NCBI RefSeq assembly: GCF_039536245.1
Contig: NZ_BAAAYN010000004.1
Span: forward strand, 140,914-204,913
DNA length: 64,000 bases
Source: Cryptosporangium minutisporangium
GTDB lineage: Bacteria; Actinomycetota; Actinomycetes; Mycobacteriales; Cryptosporangiaceae
Reading direction: 5' to 3'
Numbering within the stretch: position 1 is the first letter of the stretch; every line of letters starts with the position of its first letter. The notes under the pieces were generated by a model. It was not told the DNA's origin. It did no database searches and saw nothing but the letters and a program-made list of their open reading frames with translations. This document shows, piece after piece, positions 50,908 to 60,781 of the stretch. The position numbers and the translations under genes are program-made.

Positions 50908-50981
50908 TCGGGATCCACCAGGCTGCTTTCCGGAGGGCTGAACGCGGCCCGCTCACGTCGAATTCCACCGGAAGGAAACCC

Positions 50982-51788
50982 ATGGATCTCCAACTCGCGA
51001 ATCGGGTCGCGGTCGTCACGGGCGGATCGAAGGGGATCGGCCTCGCGATCGTCCGGACGCTGCTCGAGGAGGGCGTGCGGGTTGTCGCGGCGTCTCGCAA
51101 GAGCAGCGCGGAGCTGGAGGCGCTGGCCGACGACGCCCTGACCCACGTCGAGGCCGATCTGATGGATCCGGAGGCGCCTGCCCGCGTCATGGAGCGTGCC
51201 GCGGAGGTCTACGGAGGGCTGGACATCCTGGTCAACAACGCCGGCGGCCCGCCGCCCGGGGTGACCCTCCCGCGGGCATCGTTCCTCGACGCCTCCGACC
51301 AGGAATGGCGCGCGGTGTTCGAGTTCAACCTGTTCTCCGCGGTGCGCGCCATCCGTGCGGCGATCCCGCTGCTGCGGAAGCGGGGCGGCGGCACGATCAT
51401 CAACATCTCCTCGGTCAACGCGCGGCAGCCCTCGCCGCTCAACGTCGACTACGGTGCCGCCAAGGCCGGCCTGAACAACCTGACGAAGGTGCTCTCGTCC
51501 GAGTTCGGGCCCGAGGGAATCCGGGTCAACACGATCTCCCCCGGCCCGGTGCGCACCCCGTGGTGGACCGACGACGGCGGCGTGGTGGACATCATCGCGT
51601 CGCGGACGGGCACCGACCGGGACGACGTCATCGGCGCGCTGGTCCCGGAGATGATGAAGCTGACCACTGGCCGCGTCGTGGAGCCGACGGAGATCGCCGA
51701 CATGGTGGCGCTGCTGGCGTCACCGCGCTCAGCCAACACCACCGGCGCCGAGTTCGTCATCGATTCGGGCCTCCTGAAGGAGCTGTAA
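50982..51788 (+). CDS. Short-chain dehydrogenase/reductase (SDR)
   Basis: Classical SDR of 268 residues. Cofactor motif VAVVTGGSKGIGLAI, NNAGGPPPG, catalytic Ser in NISSVNA and Tyr/Lys in DYGAAKAGL. ASRKSS after the second strand, with Arg-Lys, favours NADP(H). GAAGGAAACCC precedes the ATG. It is downstream of hairpin element copy 2. Substrate unknown; it is not part of the AT-rich motif group. Confidence 0.93.
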   Translation: MDLQLANRVAVVTGGSKGIGLAIVRTLLEEGVRVVAASRKSSAELEALADDALTHVEADLMDPEAPARVMERAAEVYGGLDILVNNAGGPPPGVTLPRASFLDASDQEWRAVFEFNLFSAVRAIRAAIPLLRKRGGGTIINISSVNARQPSPLNVDYGAAKAGLNNLTKVLSSEFGPEGIRVNTISPGPVRTPWWTDDGGVVDIIASRTGTDRDDVIGALVPEMMKLTTGRVVEPTEIADMVALLASPRSANTTGAEFVIDSGLLKEL

Positions 51789-51795
51789 GCGCTCC

Positions 51796-52665
51796 CTACG
51801 AAGGGTCGTCGAGCAGCTGGACGAGGGCGTGCCGGCCGACGGCCGCCAGTGCGGGTTCGTCCGTGTGCGACGCCAGCGCGGTGCCGAGGTTGAGCGCCCA
51901 TCCTTCGGCACGTCGCCAGGTGTCGGCGTCGACCCCGGCGCCGAGGCGGCGGACGAAGGTAGCCCGGGCGGGTGGGTCGAACGCCAGCCAGGCGACGGCC
52001 ACGTCGGTGGCCGGATCGCCGGCGGTGACGTCGCCGAAGTCGATGACCGCGGCGAGCTGGCCGGTCGGATCCGTGATCAGGTTGCCCGGATGGAGGTCGC
52101 CGTGCAGCCACAGTGGCGGGCCGTTCCACGGCGGCGTGGCGACCAGGTCGTCCCACCGGGAGCGGAGTGCCTCGGCGTCCGGCATTCCGGCGAGGCGCTC
52201 CCGGACCACGGCCGACCGATCGGCCAGCGGAACGCCCCGGACGCGGTTCCGGGGAGCGCCCGGTGACGCCGGAACGTGCAGAGCGACCAGGAAATCGGCG
52301 AGCGCGGCGGCGAATCCGCCGCGCTCGGCCGAGGTCAGCGCGGTGGCCGGTGTGCCGGGTATCCAGCGGGTGATGATCCAGTGCCACGGAAAGTCCGCGC
52401 TGGGAACCCCGACCCGCAGCGGCTCCGGGATCGGCGTCGGCACCTGACGCGCCAGCACCGGCAGCCACCGCACCTCGTTCTCGATCAGGTCCGCGGCGGC
52501 GCGCCGGTGGGGCAGCCGCACGCAGAGTTCGTCACCGAGGCGGTAGAGCACGTTGTCCCATCCGGAGGACACCGGCTCGAGCGGACCGGCCAGGTCCGGG
52601 TGCTGCCGCGCGACCAACCGCGCGACGAGATCGACGTCGACCGGAATGTCAGCCGCAGGACGCAT
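51796..52665 (-). CDS. Aminoglycoside phosphotransferase family protein
   Basis: Kinase-fold small-molecule phosphotransferase of 289 residues. The Brenner motif is LWLHGDLHPGNLI with catalytic Asp, and the metal Asp is in AVIDFGDVTAGDP. The N-terminal lobe shows SSGWDNVLYRLGDELCVRLP. GGAG lies 5 bases before the ATG at 52665; a GTG one codon upstream is possible. The substrate may be an antibiotic, a sugar or a metabolite; resistance cannot be claimed. Confidence 0.9.
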   Translation of the reverse strand: MRPAADIPVDVDLVARLVARQHPDLAGPLEPVSSGWDNVLYRLGDELCVRLPHRRAAADLIENEVRWLPVLARQVPTPIPEPLRVGVPSADFPWHWIITRWIPGTPATALTSAERGGFAAALADFLVALHVPASPGAPRNRVRGVPLADRSAVVRERLAGMPDAEALRSRWDDLVATPPWNGPPLWLHGDLHPGNLITDPTGQLAAVIDFGDVTAGDPATDVAVAWLAFDPPARATFVRRLGAGVDADTWRRAEGWALNLGTALASHTDEPALAAVGRHALVQLLDDPS

Positions 52666-52734
52666 CACCTCTCCAGTGTCTACGGTTCCTGGTCGGTAAA
52701 CGCTCCGCTAACGGGGGCGACTCACGGTGGAGCC

Positions 52735-55700
52735 ATGGAACCCGAGCCCGCACCAACCCACACCGGACCACCGCTCGAGCGGAGTGCGCCACGGACCCTG
52801 CTCGAAGCCCTCACCCCACCCGCGGCGCCGAGCCCGCCGGTCGGGACACACCTCGGCACACTCGTCCGCCCGGACGATCAAGTGCGGCTGCGCATCGACC
52901 TGGTCAACGGCGCGATCGACGCCGCCGGCGGCACGATCGTCGCCACCGTGGCCGGCCGGCCGATCCGCCTGGTCCTGACGTTCGGCCCGCAGCACACCGT
53001 CGAGGCGACCATCGCCGCGACCGACACCCTGCCGGCCGCCGCGCAGGGCCAGCGCCAGGCCGCGCCGTCCCGGATCAGCCTCACCGTTCCCGACGGCACG
53101 CCGTTCACCGTGGCGACCCTGCTCGACCTCGCCGCCTTCGCGCTGCATCTGGACGGCCGGGCCGACGGTGGAACGAACAGCGCCGAGCCGACGGCCGACG
53201 TCACCGCGATCGAGGTCCCGACCTCTCTGGTGCTCTCTCCGACCGGCCGGGGCCCGGCCAAGGGCCGCTTCACCGCGGCGACCACCCCGGTCACCCACGA
53301 CGACGTGACCGAGCTCTGGCGCGCCCGCCTCGGCGTGTTCGACGGCACCGCGGTCGTCGAGCCGCCGGCGGCGCTGCCCGCGGTACGCGCCATCTGGAGC
53401 CGCCCCGGCGACCCGCCGTTCACCCGGCCGGTCGACGAGGACCAGCGCGCCCTGCTCGTCGAGCAGACGACCGGGCCGGGAAGCGAGCCGATCACCGTCA
53501 GCCAGCTCGCGCTCAGCTCGCACGGGGCGTTCGCCGATCTCGACGGCGCTTGGGCGACCGGCGTGCTCGCCGCCTACCAGCAGCGGGTCGTCACCGGCCG
53601 GGACGTCCACGTGGAGGTGGTCGAGCGCGGCTACCTGGCCCCGTGGGGCCTGCGCGCGACCCTCACGACCCTGACCGAGCGCGTCTTCGAGCCCGACGCC
53701 GCCGGGGACACCACCGCGGCACTCGTGCAGGACGTCTACCTCGCGATCAGCGAGCCGACCACGGACTACCCGCAGGAGTTCATGCCGTTCGAGGGGCGGA
53801 AGCTGCCGTTCCTCTCCGTGACCGCGGCCGATCCCGGGTCCGGCCCGGTCGGTAAGGACCGCATCGTCCTGCCCAACGGCTCGTCGATCAACCGCGACAA
53901 GGCGTGCGTGCTCACCCGGGACGGCGCCGATCTGGCCCTCACCTGCACCGCCACCGACCGCACCGGCCGCGCGAGCGTCACGTTCTCCCTCCCGGCCGTC
54001 TTCGTCGCCGACAGCGAGGCGTACGAGGCGGCCGAGACGGTCGGTGGTGAGCGGACCGTGCTGGCCAAGCTGGCCACGTGGTACGGCGCGGCCGACGAGC
54101 CGGCCCGCCAGGAACTCGCGCTGGGTGGTCAGGCCGTCGGCTGGGCCACACCCTCGCCGGACGGCGAGGCCGGATCGGTGCAGACCACCAACCGCATCCG
54201 TCTCGCCCTCGACCGGCCCGACCTGACGGACACCACCGCGGCCGCGGTCGAGGCCCGCCTGCGCGAGCTGGGGCGCCCCGCCTTCTACCCGGCCGTCGAC
54301 GCCGCTTTCATCGTGGACGTGGCTTCGGCCACCACCCTCGGCGGCGACCCGCCGGAGACCGAGGTGACGGTGGCCCAGCGCTGGCTCGACTCCGGACTCG
54401 AGCCGGACAACGTCGACCTCGGCTACCTCGACCTGGCCACGCCGACCGTCCTCACACCGACGATCGAAGCCACCGGCATGATGTCGGCCGCACTCAACGT
54501 CGACACCTACGGCCAGCGCCGCGGCGCCGGGACCGCACCGGTCGGCGGGGGCCGGTCGTGGGATCCGCTCGACGCGCTCGCCGGCCTCCCCAAGTTGCTC
54601 GGCAACCTGGCACTGGCCGAGCTGGTCGGCCGGGTCGACGACGTCGCCGACGAACTGCAGGCCAAGGGCTTGCCGACGCTGCGCGTCGAGGTGCGGCCGG
54701 GTGCAGAACTGGACGACCCGCCGGTCGGCGTCTGCTTCCACTTCACCTGGGAACCAACGCTGAAATCGTTCCCGGCGGAAGGCGACGAGCCGCGGACGTT
54801 CGTGGTGACCGCCGACTTCGAGGACGAGGACGCGCTGAAGGACCTCCCCAAGCCCTTCGGCGGCGACGAGACCCACGCCCGGCTGGCGCTCACGACCTGC
54901 CTTCCGGAGAACTCGACGTCGTTCGAGGCGACCCTCGAACGGTTCGCCATCCAGCTACCGCCCTCGATACCGCCGCTGGTGCCGGTCGTCGCGATCCTGT
55001 TCGACCAGGTGAAGTTCACGACGACGAACGGCTCGTCCAACGTCGACACCGACATCGCCGACTGGCTGTTCATCGGCCCGCTGAACTGGCTGGAGCCGAT
55101 CAAGGACTTCGTGACCGAGGTCCTCGGACTGGGCGCGGCGACGTTCGACGGCGGGATCTTCGTCAAGTACGGCATCCCGATCCCGGGCCTGACCCTCGGC
55201 GTCCTGACCGTGGACGGCCTGCGCCTCGACCTCGGCATCGACCTGCCCGACTCCGGCGCCAGTTCGATCGACTTCGCGATGTGCACCCGGGACGACCCGT
55301 TCACGATCACGATCATGGGGTTCGGCGGCAACGGCTCGTTCGGGCTGGAGGTCGACGCCAGCAAGATCGTGCTCATCGAGGGATCGATGGCCGTCACCTA
55401 CGCGCTGGCCGTCGACATGTTCATCGCCAGCGCCGCGCTGTCGGCGTCGCTCGGCGTGTTCGTCCTGTACGAGGACGACGAGGTGACACTCGGCGCCTAC
55501 GCCGAGCTGCGCGGCAGCGTCTCGGTGCTCGGCCTGTTCGAGGTGTCCGGCAAGGTCACCGTCGGGCTCCTCTACAACGTCACCACCCAGATCCTCCGGG
55601 GAGTGGCCGCCGTGACCGGCGAAGTGTCCTCGCCGTTCGGCAAGAAGGAGGTCACCCACGACGTCGAGGTCGAGGTGGCCGTGGGGAACGGCAACGGTGC

Positions 55701-55806
55701 CGCCAGGCGCCTCGGCGCGGCCGCTCCCGGCGACACCGCCCTGTCGTTCGCCGACCACTACTCCCAGCCCGAGTGGACCGCCTACTGCAGCGCCTTCGCG
55801 GCGTGA
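52735..55806 (+). CDS. Giant protein of unknown function, first of a two-gene operon
   Basis: Protein of 1023 residues, not recognised. There is no signal peptide; the first 40 residues are Pro-rich. Most of the chain looks like beta structure with many Thr/Val/Asp. The C-terminal 250 residues are Gly-rich and hydrophobic, with phrases such as IFVKYGIPIPGLTLGVLTVDG and TLGAYAELRGSVSVLGLFEV. These weakly recall DUF6603-type beta repeats (low confidence). GGTGGAGCC precedes the ATG at 52735; the upstream part of the frame is antisense to the phosphotransferase gene. The second giant gene starts 15 bp after its stop. Confidence 0.8.
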   Translation: MEPEPAPTHTGPPLERSAPRTLLEALTPPAAPSPPVGTHLGTLVRPDDQVRLRIDLVNGAIDAAGGTIVATVAGRPIRLVLTFGPQHTVEATIAATDTLPAAAQGQRQAAPSRISLTVPDGTPFTVATLLDLAAFALHLDGRADGGTNSAEPTADVTAIEVPTSLVLSPTGRGPAKGRFTAATTPVTHDDVTELWRARLGVFDGTAVVEPPAALPAVRAIWSRPGDPPFTRPVDEDQRALLVEQTTGPGSEPITVSQLALSSHGAFADLDGAWATGVLAAYQQRVVTGRDVHVEVVERGYLAPWGLRATLTTLTERVFEPDAAGDTTAALVQDVYLAISEPTTDYPQEFMPFEGRKLPFLSVTAADPGSGPVGKDRIVLPNGSSINRDKACVLTRDGADLALTCTATDRTGRASVTFSLPAVFVADSEAYEAAETVGGERTVLAKLATWYGAADEPARQELALGGQAVGWATPSPDGEAGSVQTTNRIRLALDRPDLTDTTAAAVEARLRELGRPAFYPAVDAAFIVDVASATTLGGDPPETEVTVAQRWLDSGLEPDNVDLGYLDLATPTVLTPTIEATGMMSAALNVDTYGQRRGAGTAPVGGGRSWDPLDALAGLPKLLGNLALAELVGRVDDVADELQAKGLPTLRVEVRPGAELDDPPVGVCFHFTWEPTLKSFPAEGDEPRTFVVTADFEDEDALKDLPKPFGGDETHARLALTTCLPENSTSFEATLERFAIQLPPSIPPLVPVVAILFDQVKFTTTNGSSNVDTDIADWLFIGPLNWLEPIKDFVTEVLGLGAATFDGGIFVKYGIPIPGLTLGVLTVDGLRLDLGIDLPDSGASSIDFAMCTRDDPFTITIMGFGGNGSFGLEVDASKIVLIEGSMAVTYALAVDMFIASAALSASLGVFVLYEDDEVTLGAYAELRGSVSVLGLFEVSGKVTVGLLYNVTTQILRGVAAVTGEVSSPFGKKEVTHDVEVEVAVGNGNGAARRLGAAAPGDTALSFADHYSQPEWTAYCSAFAA

Positions 55807-55821
55807 GGAGCCCTGATCCCG

Positions 55822-58800
55822 ATGCCTGAACGCCACCTCCTGCCGATCCCCCTGCCCCGTGGTCGCACCGGCAACACCGGCCACCTCACCGTCTACTTCT
55901 CCCCCCGCCTCCGGGAGAAGGGCCCACTCTCCGGCTACCCCGACTGGCGTCAGTGGGCGACCACCGTCAACGCCCTGACCCTCCGGGTGGTGGTCGACGG
56001 AGTGCTGACGACGCCGACCCGCGTCACGCCCGGCGCCGAGCCTGCGCTGTGGAACGCGGTGTTCGCCCCGAACACGCCGGTGAAGGCCCACCGGCCGACC
56101 GACTGGACAGCGACACCGCTGGAGACGATGCCGGTGAGCGACTTCTCCGAGGCGGTGCTCGCCCTCTACGCCCGGATCGCCGCTGACCACCCCGACGCCC
56201 CACCGACCGGCGACAACCTGCTGGCTCTGCCCGAGGCGCTGTTCCTCGCCGACCCGGACGGCCCGCTGACCGAGGCCGTCGACCACGTCCGTCCGATGAC
56301 CGGGGACCGGCTGGAGGAGGCACGCGACCCGGAGTGGGACTTCCACGAGCTGATCAGCCTGCTCGGCCATCACCCGGAGCTGCTCCGGTACCTCGGCATC
56401 GCGGTCGACCTCCAGGTCGCCCTGCCGGCCAACCCGACCACGGTGGTCGTGCGCACGAACTACGAGAACATGTTCGGCGCCGACGCCCACGAGGTGTCCG
56501 TCGCGATGGCGACGACCCCTGCGTTCCTGGCCAAGCCGAATCCGGATCCGGAGTTCACCGAGCAGATCGACGGGTTCCTGCGGCTGCGGACGCAGAAGGC
56601 GTTCCTGTCGATCATGGACATCCACTCCACCGCCGCCCGGCTCCAAGGTCTCGACGGCCGGCTGCCCGACCACCCCGGCACCCTGCCTGCGCTGACCACC
56701 CGGGCCCTGACGCTGGTCCGGCCCGACCTGCTGGCCGCGTTCAAGAACCGCAACGAGCGCCAGGGCGAGCTGGAGAAGCAGGTCAAGGCCGAGCTGGGCG
56801 GCGGTGCGCCGGTCCAGGTCTTCGCCGAGGACGTCTCCGTCGGCCTGCGCATCGACGTGCTCGCCGACGACGTGTGGCGCAGCCTGTTCCAGCGCCGAAC
56901 CGACACCGACGGTTACCACTTCCCCCGCGACCCCGCCCTGGACCGGGTGCCGAAGCCGGACGAGGCGTGGGTGACCACGCAGCTCGTCACCGAGCTGATC
57001 GAGAACATCCCCGACGCCAACGAGGACCGGGACGACCCGATCGAGCGGCCCGCGCTCCGCCGCCTCGACGACCAGCTCTACCGCTGGGACGGTTGGAGCG
57101 GCGCGGTCCGGCCGCCCGGGGGCGCGGTCGACGGTGCCACCGGAAAAGTCGCCGAGCTCGATGCGGACGAACCTCGACTGACCGACCCGGTGCAGTTCAG
57201 CGCCGGCTACGGGCTGGTGCCGGCCACGCTCCCCCGCCTCCGTTTCGGCGAGAGGTACGCGATGCGGGCCCGCTGCGTCGACCTGGCCGGGAACTCACCG
57301 GCGCTGGCCGCACCCACCCCACCGGGCGCCGACACGGTCGGTGAGACGTTCGGCCGGTTGGAGCCGATCGCCGCCCCGTTCGTGGTGCGGCGGGCGGAAC
57401 GGCCGGTGCCCGGCGTCGGGGACGAGGCCGTCACGCTGGTGCTACGCAGCGACTACGACCTCGACGACAGCACCGTCGCACCCGCCGAACGGCTGCTGTT
57501 CCCGGGGCGGGTCGGACAGGACCTCTGCGAACTGCACGGCGAGCCGAAGGGCGGCGCCGATCCGGCGAGCTACCAGGTCATCGCCGACCGCGACGCTCGC
57601 GCACCGCACGACGGGTGGACCCGCGATCCGGTGACGGGCGAGCCGATCGCCGCCGGGGACGCTGCTCAGCAGATCGCCTACCTCTCCGATCCGCTGGTCA
57701 GCCGCTTGCGCGCGTTCCACCACGGTCAGCGCAAGGAGTTCCACTCGACGGTCGAGGGCACCTGGCCCGCCGTGACCTCGTCCAGGGTGGAGGCGGTGGC
57801 CGGCACGACCGGCACCGACGTCAACCCGGACGACGACACCGACCTGCGTTTCTCGGTGGCGAAGGCCGACATCTGGACCGTCGACCTCAGCTACGCCCCG
57901 CGCGCCGGCGAGGTCGAGAAGCTGGGTCTGTGGCACCAGCTCACCCCGGCGGACCAGACTGCGCTGCGATCCACCATCGAGGACGGTGGGCACTGGATGT
58001 TCTCGGCCCGTCGGCCGGTGCAGCTGGTGCACGCGGTGCGGCGTCCGTTGCTCGCGCCCCGGGTCCTCGACTGGACCGGCGTCCGGACCGACGACTCCAC
58101 CGCCGTCACGATCACCGCCGACGTCGAGGTGGAACGGCGCTCGACCGAACGATTCACGCTGGCCGCCCGGTGGACGGACCTGGTCGACGACCTGACCCAG
58201 CCCGGCCCGGCGCCCCGGCCCGGCGGCGCAGCCCTCGGACGGTTCCTGACCCCGCGCGCGGTCGGTACCGAGTTCGACGTCGTGGCGCACCGGGCCGAGT
58301 TGGGCGACACGAAGCGACACCTCGCCCTCATCGAGCTCGAGGCGTTCAGCAGCTTCAGTGCCTACTTCACCGAGGAGCGCTCGGTGACGGTGGCGACCAA
58401 CTCCGTCCTGGTGGATCGCCGCGGCTTCGCCGGCGGCACGGTCAAGGTACGGGCCGCGGACGGACGTAAGGCCCGGCTCGGCCCCGACTACACCGTCGAC
58501 GCGGCCAGGGGCACGATCACCCGGACACCCAGGGGCGATCTGACGGTCGGCGAGCTCGTCACCGTCCGGTACGTGCCCCTTCCGGTCAGCCGGAGCAGCG
58601 GTGAGCACCCGGCGTTCGAGGTGCTGTTCCTCAACACCGCGACGCCACCGCCGCCGGTCGTGGCCGACGTGGTACCCGCGTTCGCCCGATCCAGGAGGCC
58701 GGTCGTGGACGGCGAGGACGTGACCCACGACGGCACCGTGGTGCGGCTCTACCTGGAGCGGCCGTGGAACGTGACCGGTGACGGCGAGAGCCTCGCCGTG

Positions 58801-59505
58801 CTGGTCGAGCGGACTCCGGGAGCGGCACCGGCCGCGACGTGCGTCGGCCGGGACCCGATCGTCGGCCCCGACGACGCGACCACCGCCCTGTCGGCCGCCT
58901 CGTTCCCGAGGGCGACCCGGACCGTCGACGCCGGCGACGGGGTGCACGACCTCGCTCTGCACGCCGTCGCGTACGACGAGGGAAGCCGACGGTGGTACGC
59001 CGACATCGCCGTCGCCACCGGGCTGTACCGGCCGTTCCTGCGGTTGGAGGTGGCCCGCTACCAGGCCGACTCGGTGCCCGGTAAGAGCCTCAGCAGCCCG
59101 GTCACGGTGGAGCCCGTCCGGCTCGGCGTCGGGCGGTCGGTGTCGGTACGGGCGGTCGGCGACAGCTACGACGTCGTCGTGACCGGGGTCGAGCACGGCG
59201 GTGTCCCCTCCGAGGGCAGGAACCCGTCGTTGGTAGCGAACGAACTGGTCGTCGTCCATCAGCAGGCCGACCCGGCCATCGCCGACGAGGACCTCCGCTG
59301 GCTCACCGACGTGCAGTCGGTCGTGCTGACCCGGTCGGCGGACCAGACCGGAAGCACGTGGTCCGGACGGGTCGCCGTCGCCCCGTCCGCGACGCCCCAG
59401 CGGTTCGTGATCGAGGAGCTGGAGCCAGCGCTGGTCGGCGCTGCTGACGCCGTCGTCACCGGCCGCGTCGTCTACACCGAGGTCGTCGCCCTCCCGGCCG
59501 GCTGA
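55822..59505 (+). CDS. Giant protein of unknown function, second of a two-gene operon
   Basis: Protein of 1227 residues, not recognised. There is no signal peptide or membrane segment. It opens MPERHLLPIPLPRGRTGNTG and appears to be modular beta-rich. A segment RLRFGERYAMRARCVDLAGN near residue 490 resembles an immunoglobulin- or fibronectin-like strand pair. RRPVQLVHAVRRPLLAPRVL follows near 730, and repeated strand-like modules run to the end. GAGGAG lies 11 bases before the ATG. A perfect 15-bp stem terminator follows. The pair probably forms one complex, but no activity can be named. Confidence 0.8.
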   Translation: MPERHLLPIPLPRGRTGNTGHLTVYFSPRLREKGPLSGYPDWRQWATTVNALTLRVVVDGVLTTPTRVTPGAEPALWNAVFAPNTPVKAHRPTDWTATPLETMPVSDFSEAVLALYARIAADHPDAPPTGDNLLALPEALFLADPDGPLTEAVDHVRPMTGDRLEEARDPEWDFHELISLLGHHPELLRYLGIAVDLQVALPANPTTVVVRTNYENMFGADAHEVSVAMATTPAFLAKPNPDPEFTEQIDGFLRLRTQKAFLSIMDIHSTAARLQGLDGRLPDHPGTLPALTTRALTLVRPDLLAAFKNRNERQGELEKQVKAELGGGAPVQVFAEDVSVGLRIDVLADDVWRSLFQRRTDTDGYHFPRDPALDRVPKPDEAWVTTQLVTELIENIPDANEDRDDPIERPALRRLDDQLYRWDGWSGAVRPPGGAVDGATGKVAELDADEPRLTDPVQFSAGYGLVPATLPRLRFGERYAMRARCVDLAGNSPALAAPTPPGADTVGETFGRLEPIAAPFVVRRAERPVPGVGDEAVTLVLRSDYDLDDSTVAPAERLLFPGRVGQDLCELHGEPKGGADPASYQVIADRDARAPHDGWTRDPVTGEPIAAGDAAQQIAYLSDPLVSRLRAFHHGQRKEFHSTVEGTWPAVTSSRVEAVAGTTGTDVNPDDDTDLRFSVAKADIWTVDLSYAPRAGEVEKLGLWHQLTPADQTALRSTIEDGGHWMFSARRPVQLVHAVRRPLLAPRVLDWTGVRTDDSTAVTITADVEVERRSTERFTLAARWTDLVDDLTQPGPAPRPGGAALGRFLTPRAVGTEFDVVAHRAELGDTKRHLALIELEAFSSFSAYFTEERSVTVATNSVLVDRRGFAGGTVKVRAADGRKARLGPDYTVDAARGTITRTPRGDLTVGELVTVRYVPLPVSRSSGEHPAFEVLFLNTATPPPPVVADVVPAFARSRRPVVDGEDVTHDGTVVRLYLERPWNVTGDGESLAVLVERTPGAAPAATCVGRDPIVGPDDATTALSAASFPRATRTVDAGDGVHDLALHAVAYDEGSRRWYADIAVATGLYRPFLRLEVARYQADSVPGKSLSSPVTVEPVRLGVGRSVSVRAVGDSYDVVVTGVEHGGVPSEGRNPSLVANELVVVHQQADPAIADEDLRWLTDVQSVVLTRSADQTGSTWSGRVAVAPSATPQRFVIEELEPALVGAADAVVTGRVVYTEVVALPAG

Positions 59506-59518
59506 CGTCCGCGCGCCC

Positions 59519-59552
59519 GAGCTGTGCCCGGCCCACCGGCCGGGCACAGCTC
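59519..59552 (+). terminator. Terminator of the giant-protein operon
   Basis: GAGCTGTGCCCGGCC and GGCCGGGCACAGCTC form a perfect 15-bp stem with a CACC loop, 13 bases beyond the stop codon. No T-tract. It is the strongest terminator-like stem in the window. Confidence 0.85.
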
Positions 59553-59648
59553 ACTCGGCCTGCGGGCTCGTGCACTCTGTCGTCCGCGGAACGGACGAGC
59601 GGACCCGCCGGTGGTTAGCGTGAGACGACGAGAGGGCTGGAGGGCGGC

Positions 59649-60692
59649 ATGGCGCGGCGGATCACCGTTCCGGTGCTCGGTGCTGCCGTGGCGATCCTGG
59701 CGTTCCCCGGCGTCGCCTCGGCGCACGGGACCACCGGCACTGGCCCGACGACGGCGAGCTTCTTCCGGTCGGGCGTCGAGCACATGCTGCTCGGCTGGGA
59801 TCACCTGCTGTTCGTCGCCGGTGTGCTGATCCTCGCGGCCGACGCGCGGCGGGCCGCGAAGCTCATCTCGGTGTTCGCCCTCGGGCACAGCGCGACGCTG
59901 ATTCTGGCCACGCTCGCCGGCTGGCGGGTCGACGCGGCGCTGGCCGACGCGGTGATCGCGCTGAGCGTCGTGTTCGTCGGAGCCGTCGGGCTACGCGGCC
60001 GTCCCCGGCGCTGGCGCTGGTTCGCCGCCGCCGTCCTCGGCTTCGGCCTGATCCACGGGCTCGGCCTCGCCACCCGGCTGCAGGAACTCGGATTGCCCCG
60101 CGAGGGCCTGCTCCCCCGGGTGCTGCTGTTCAACCTCGGTGTCGAGGTCGGCCAGTTGGTCGCGATCGCCGTTCTGGTCGGAATCGGCCTGGTGGGGCGC
60201 CGGGTCACACGCTGGACGGCGCGGTGGGAGCCGATCAGCCAGATCGTGCTGATCGCCGCCGGGCTGGTGGCGGTCTGGCTGATCGCCGTCTCCTGGGTCG
60301 ACCAGCGGAACGCCGGAGCCGCGTTCGCCGCCAGCGACTGCCGGCTGGGCGACCGCACCGAGCTACTCTGGGCGGCTCCGGCCGCAGCGGTCCCGAAACC
60401 CTTCTACGGTCCGGACGAGACCGCGCCGGACGACGCGTTCGCCTACGTCCTCACCGAGGGCTACGTCGTCGTCGTGTACAGCCCACGGCTCTCCGAGCGC
60501 CACGTCGAACGTCTACGGGACTTCATCGGCGCCCGGGACCGGATCGCGGCCGGGGCCGCACCGGGCCAGACCCAACCGCTGAAGGCCGTCACCAGCTACG
60601 GAACCCTGACCTGTCCCCGGTTCGACCTGGCGTCGCTGGGCTACTTCGTCGATCGCTGGGCGAGCGACCCACGCTCCCGGCCTTTCCAGTGA
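59649..60692 (+). CDS. HupE/UreJ family membrane protein fused to a DUF3105-like domain
   Basis: Membrane protein of 347 residues. An N-terminal signal/helix ends in VASAHG. HupE/UreJ motifs follow: FRSGVEHMLLGWDHLLFV, FALGHSATL, GFGLIHGLGLATRL and FNLGVEVGQL, with about six helices to residue 225. The C-terminal 120 residues resemble DUF3105 (APDDAFAYVLTEGYVVVVYS, TSYGTLTCPRFD), but the usual His pair of that family is missing. HupE/UreJ proteins are metal (nickel or cobalt) permease-like. It is followed by a CopC-like gene on the same strand. Confidence 0.85.
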   Translation: MARRITVPVLGAAVAILAFPGVASAHGTTGTGPTTASFFRSGVEHMLLGWDHLLFVAGVLILAADARRAAKLISVFALGHSATLILATLAGWRVDAALADAVIALSVVFVGAVGLRGRPRRWRWFAAAVLGFGLIHGLGLATRLQELGLPREGLLPRVLLFNLGVEVGQLVAIAVLVGIGLVGRRVTRWTARWEPISQIVLIAAGLVAVWLIAVSWVDQRNAGAAFAASDCRLGDRTELLWAAPAAAVPKPFYGPDETAPDDAFAYVLTEGYVVVVYSPRLSERHVERLRDFIGARDRIAAGAAPGQTQPLKAVTSYGTLTCPRFDLASLGYFVDRWASDPRSRPFQ

Positions 60693-60781
60693 ACTCCGGC
60701 CGGCCACCGCTTGGCGCGGCGGACGATCGTGCTGCACCATGACCCAATCCCGGCCGCACTCAGTGTGAGGACACCCCACCC

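Larger units (their letters stand above)
50631..50981. other. 351-bp intergenic region with repeated hairpin element and further stems
   Basis: No full-length gene is supported. It contains copy 2 of the hairpin/mini-ORF element (50715-50764). A 9-bp stem with a G-U pair (50839-50859) and a perfect 10-bp stem with a GCCA loop (50884-50907) follow before the SDR gene. The arrangement suggests a structured leader. Confidence 0.65.

Noticed and set aside
50627-51190. A 187-codon minus-strand open frame over hairpin copy 2
   Set aside because: It covers the start of a well-supported SDR gene on the other strand and has shadow composition.
51796-52665. A specific antibiotic-resistance call for the phosphotransferase
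   Set aside because: The family includes many sugar, choline and metabolite kinases; no subgroup motif was seen to support resistance.
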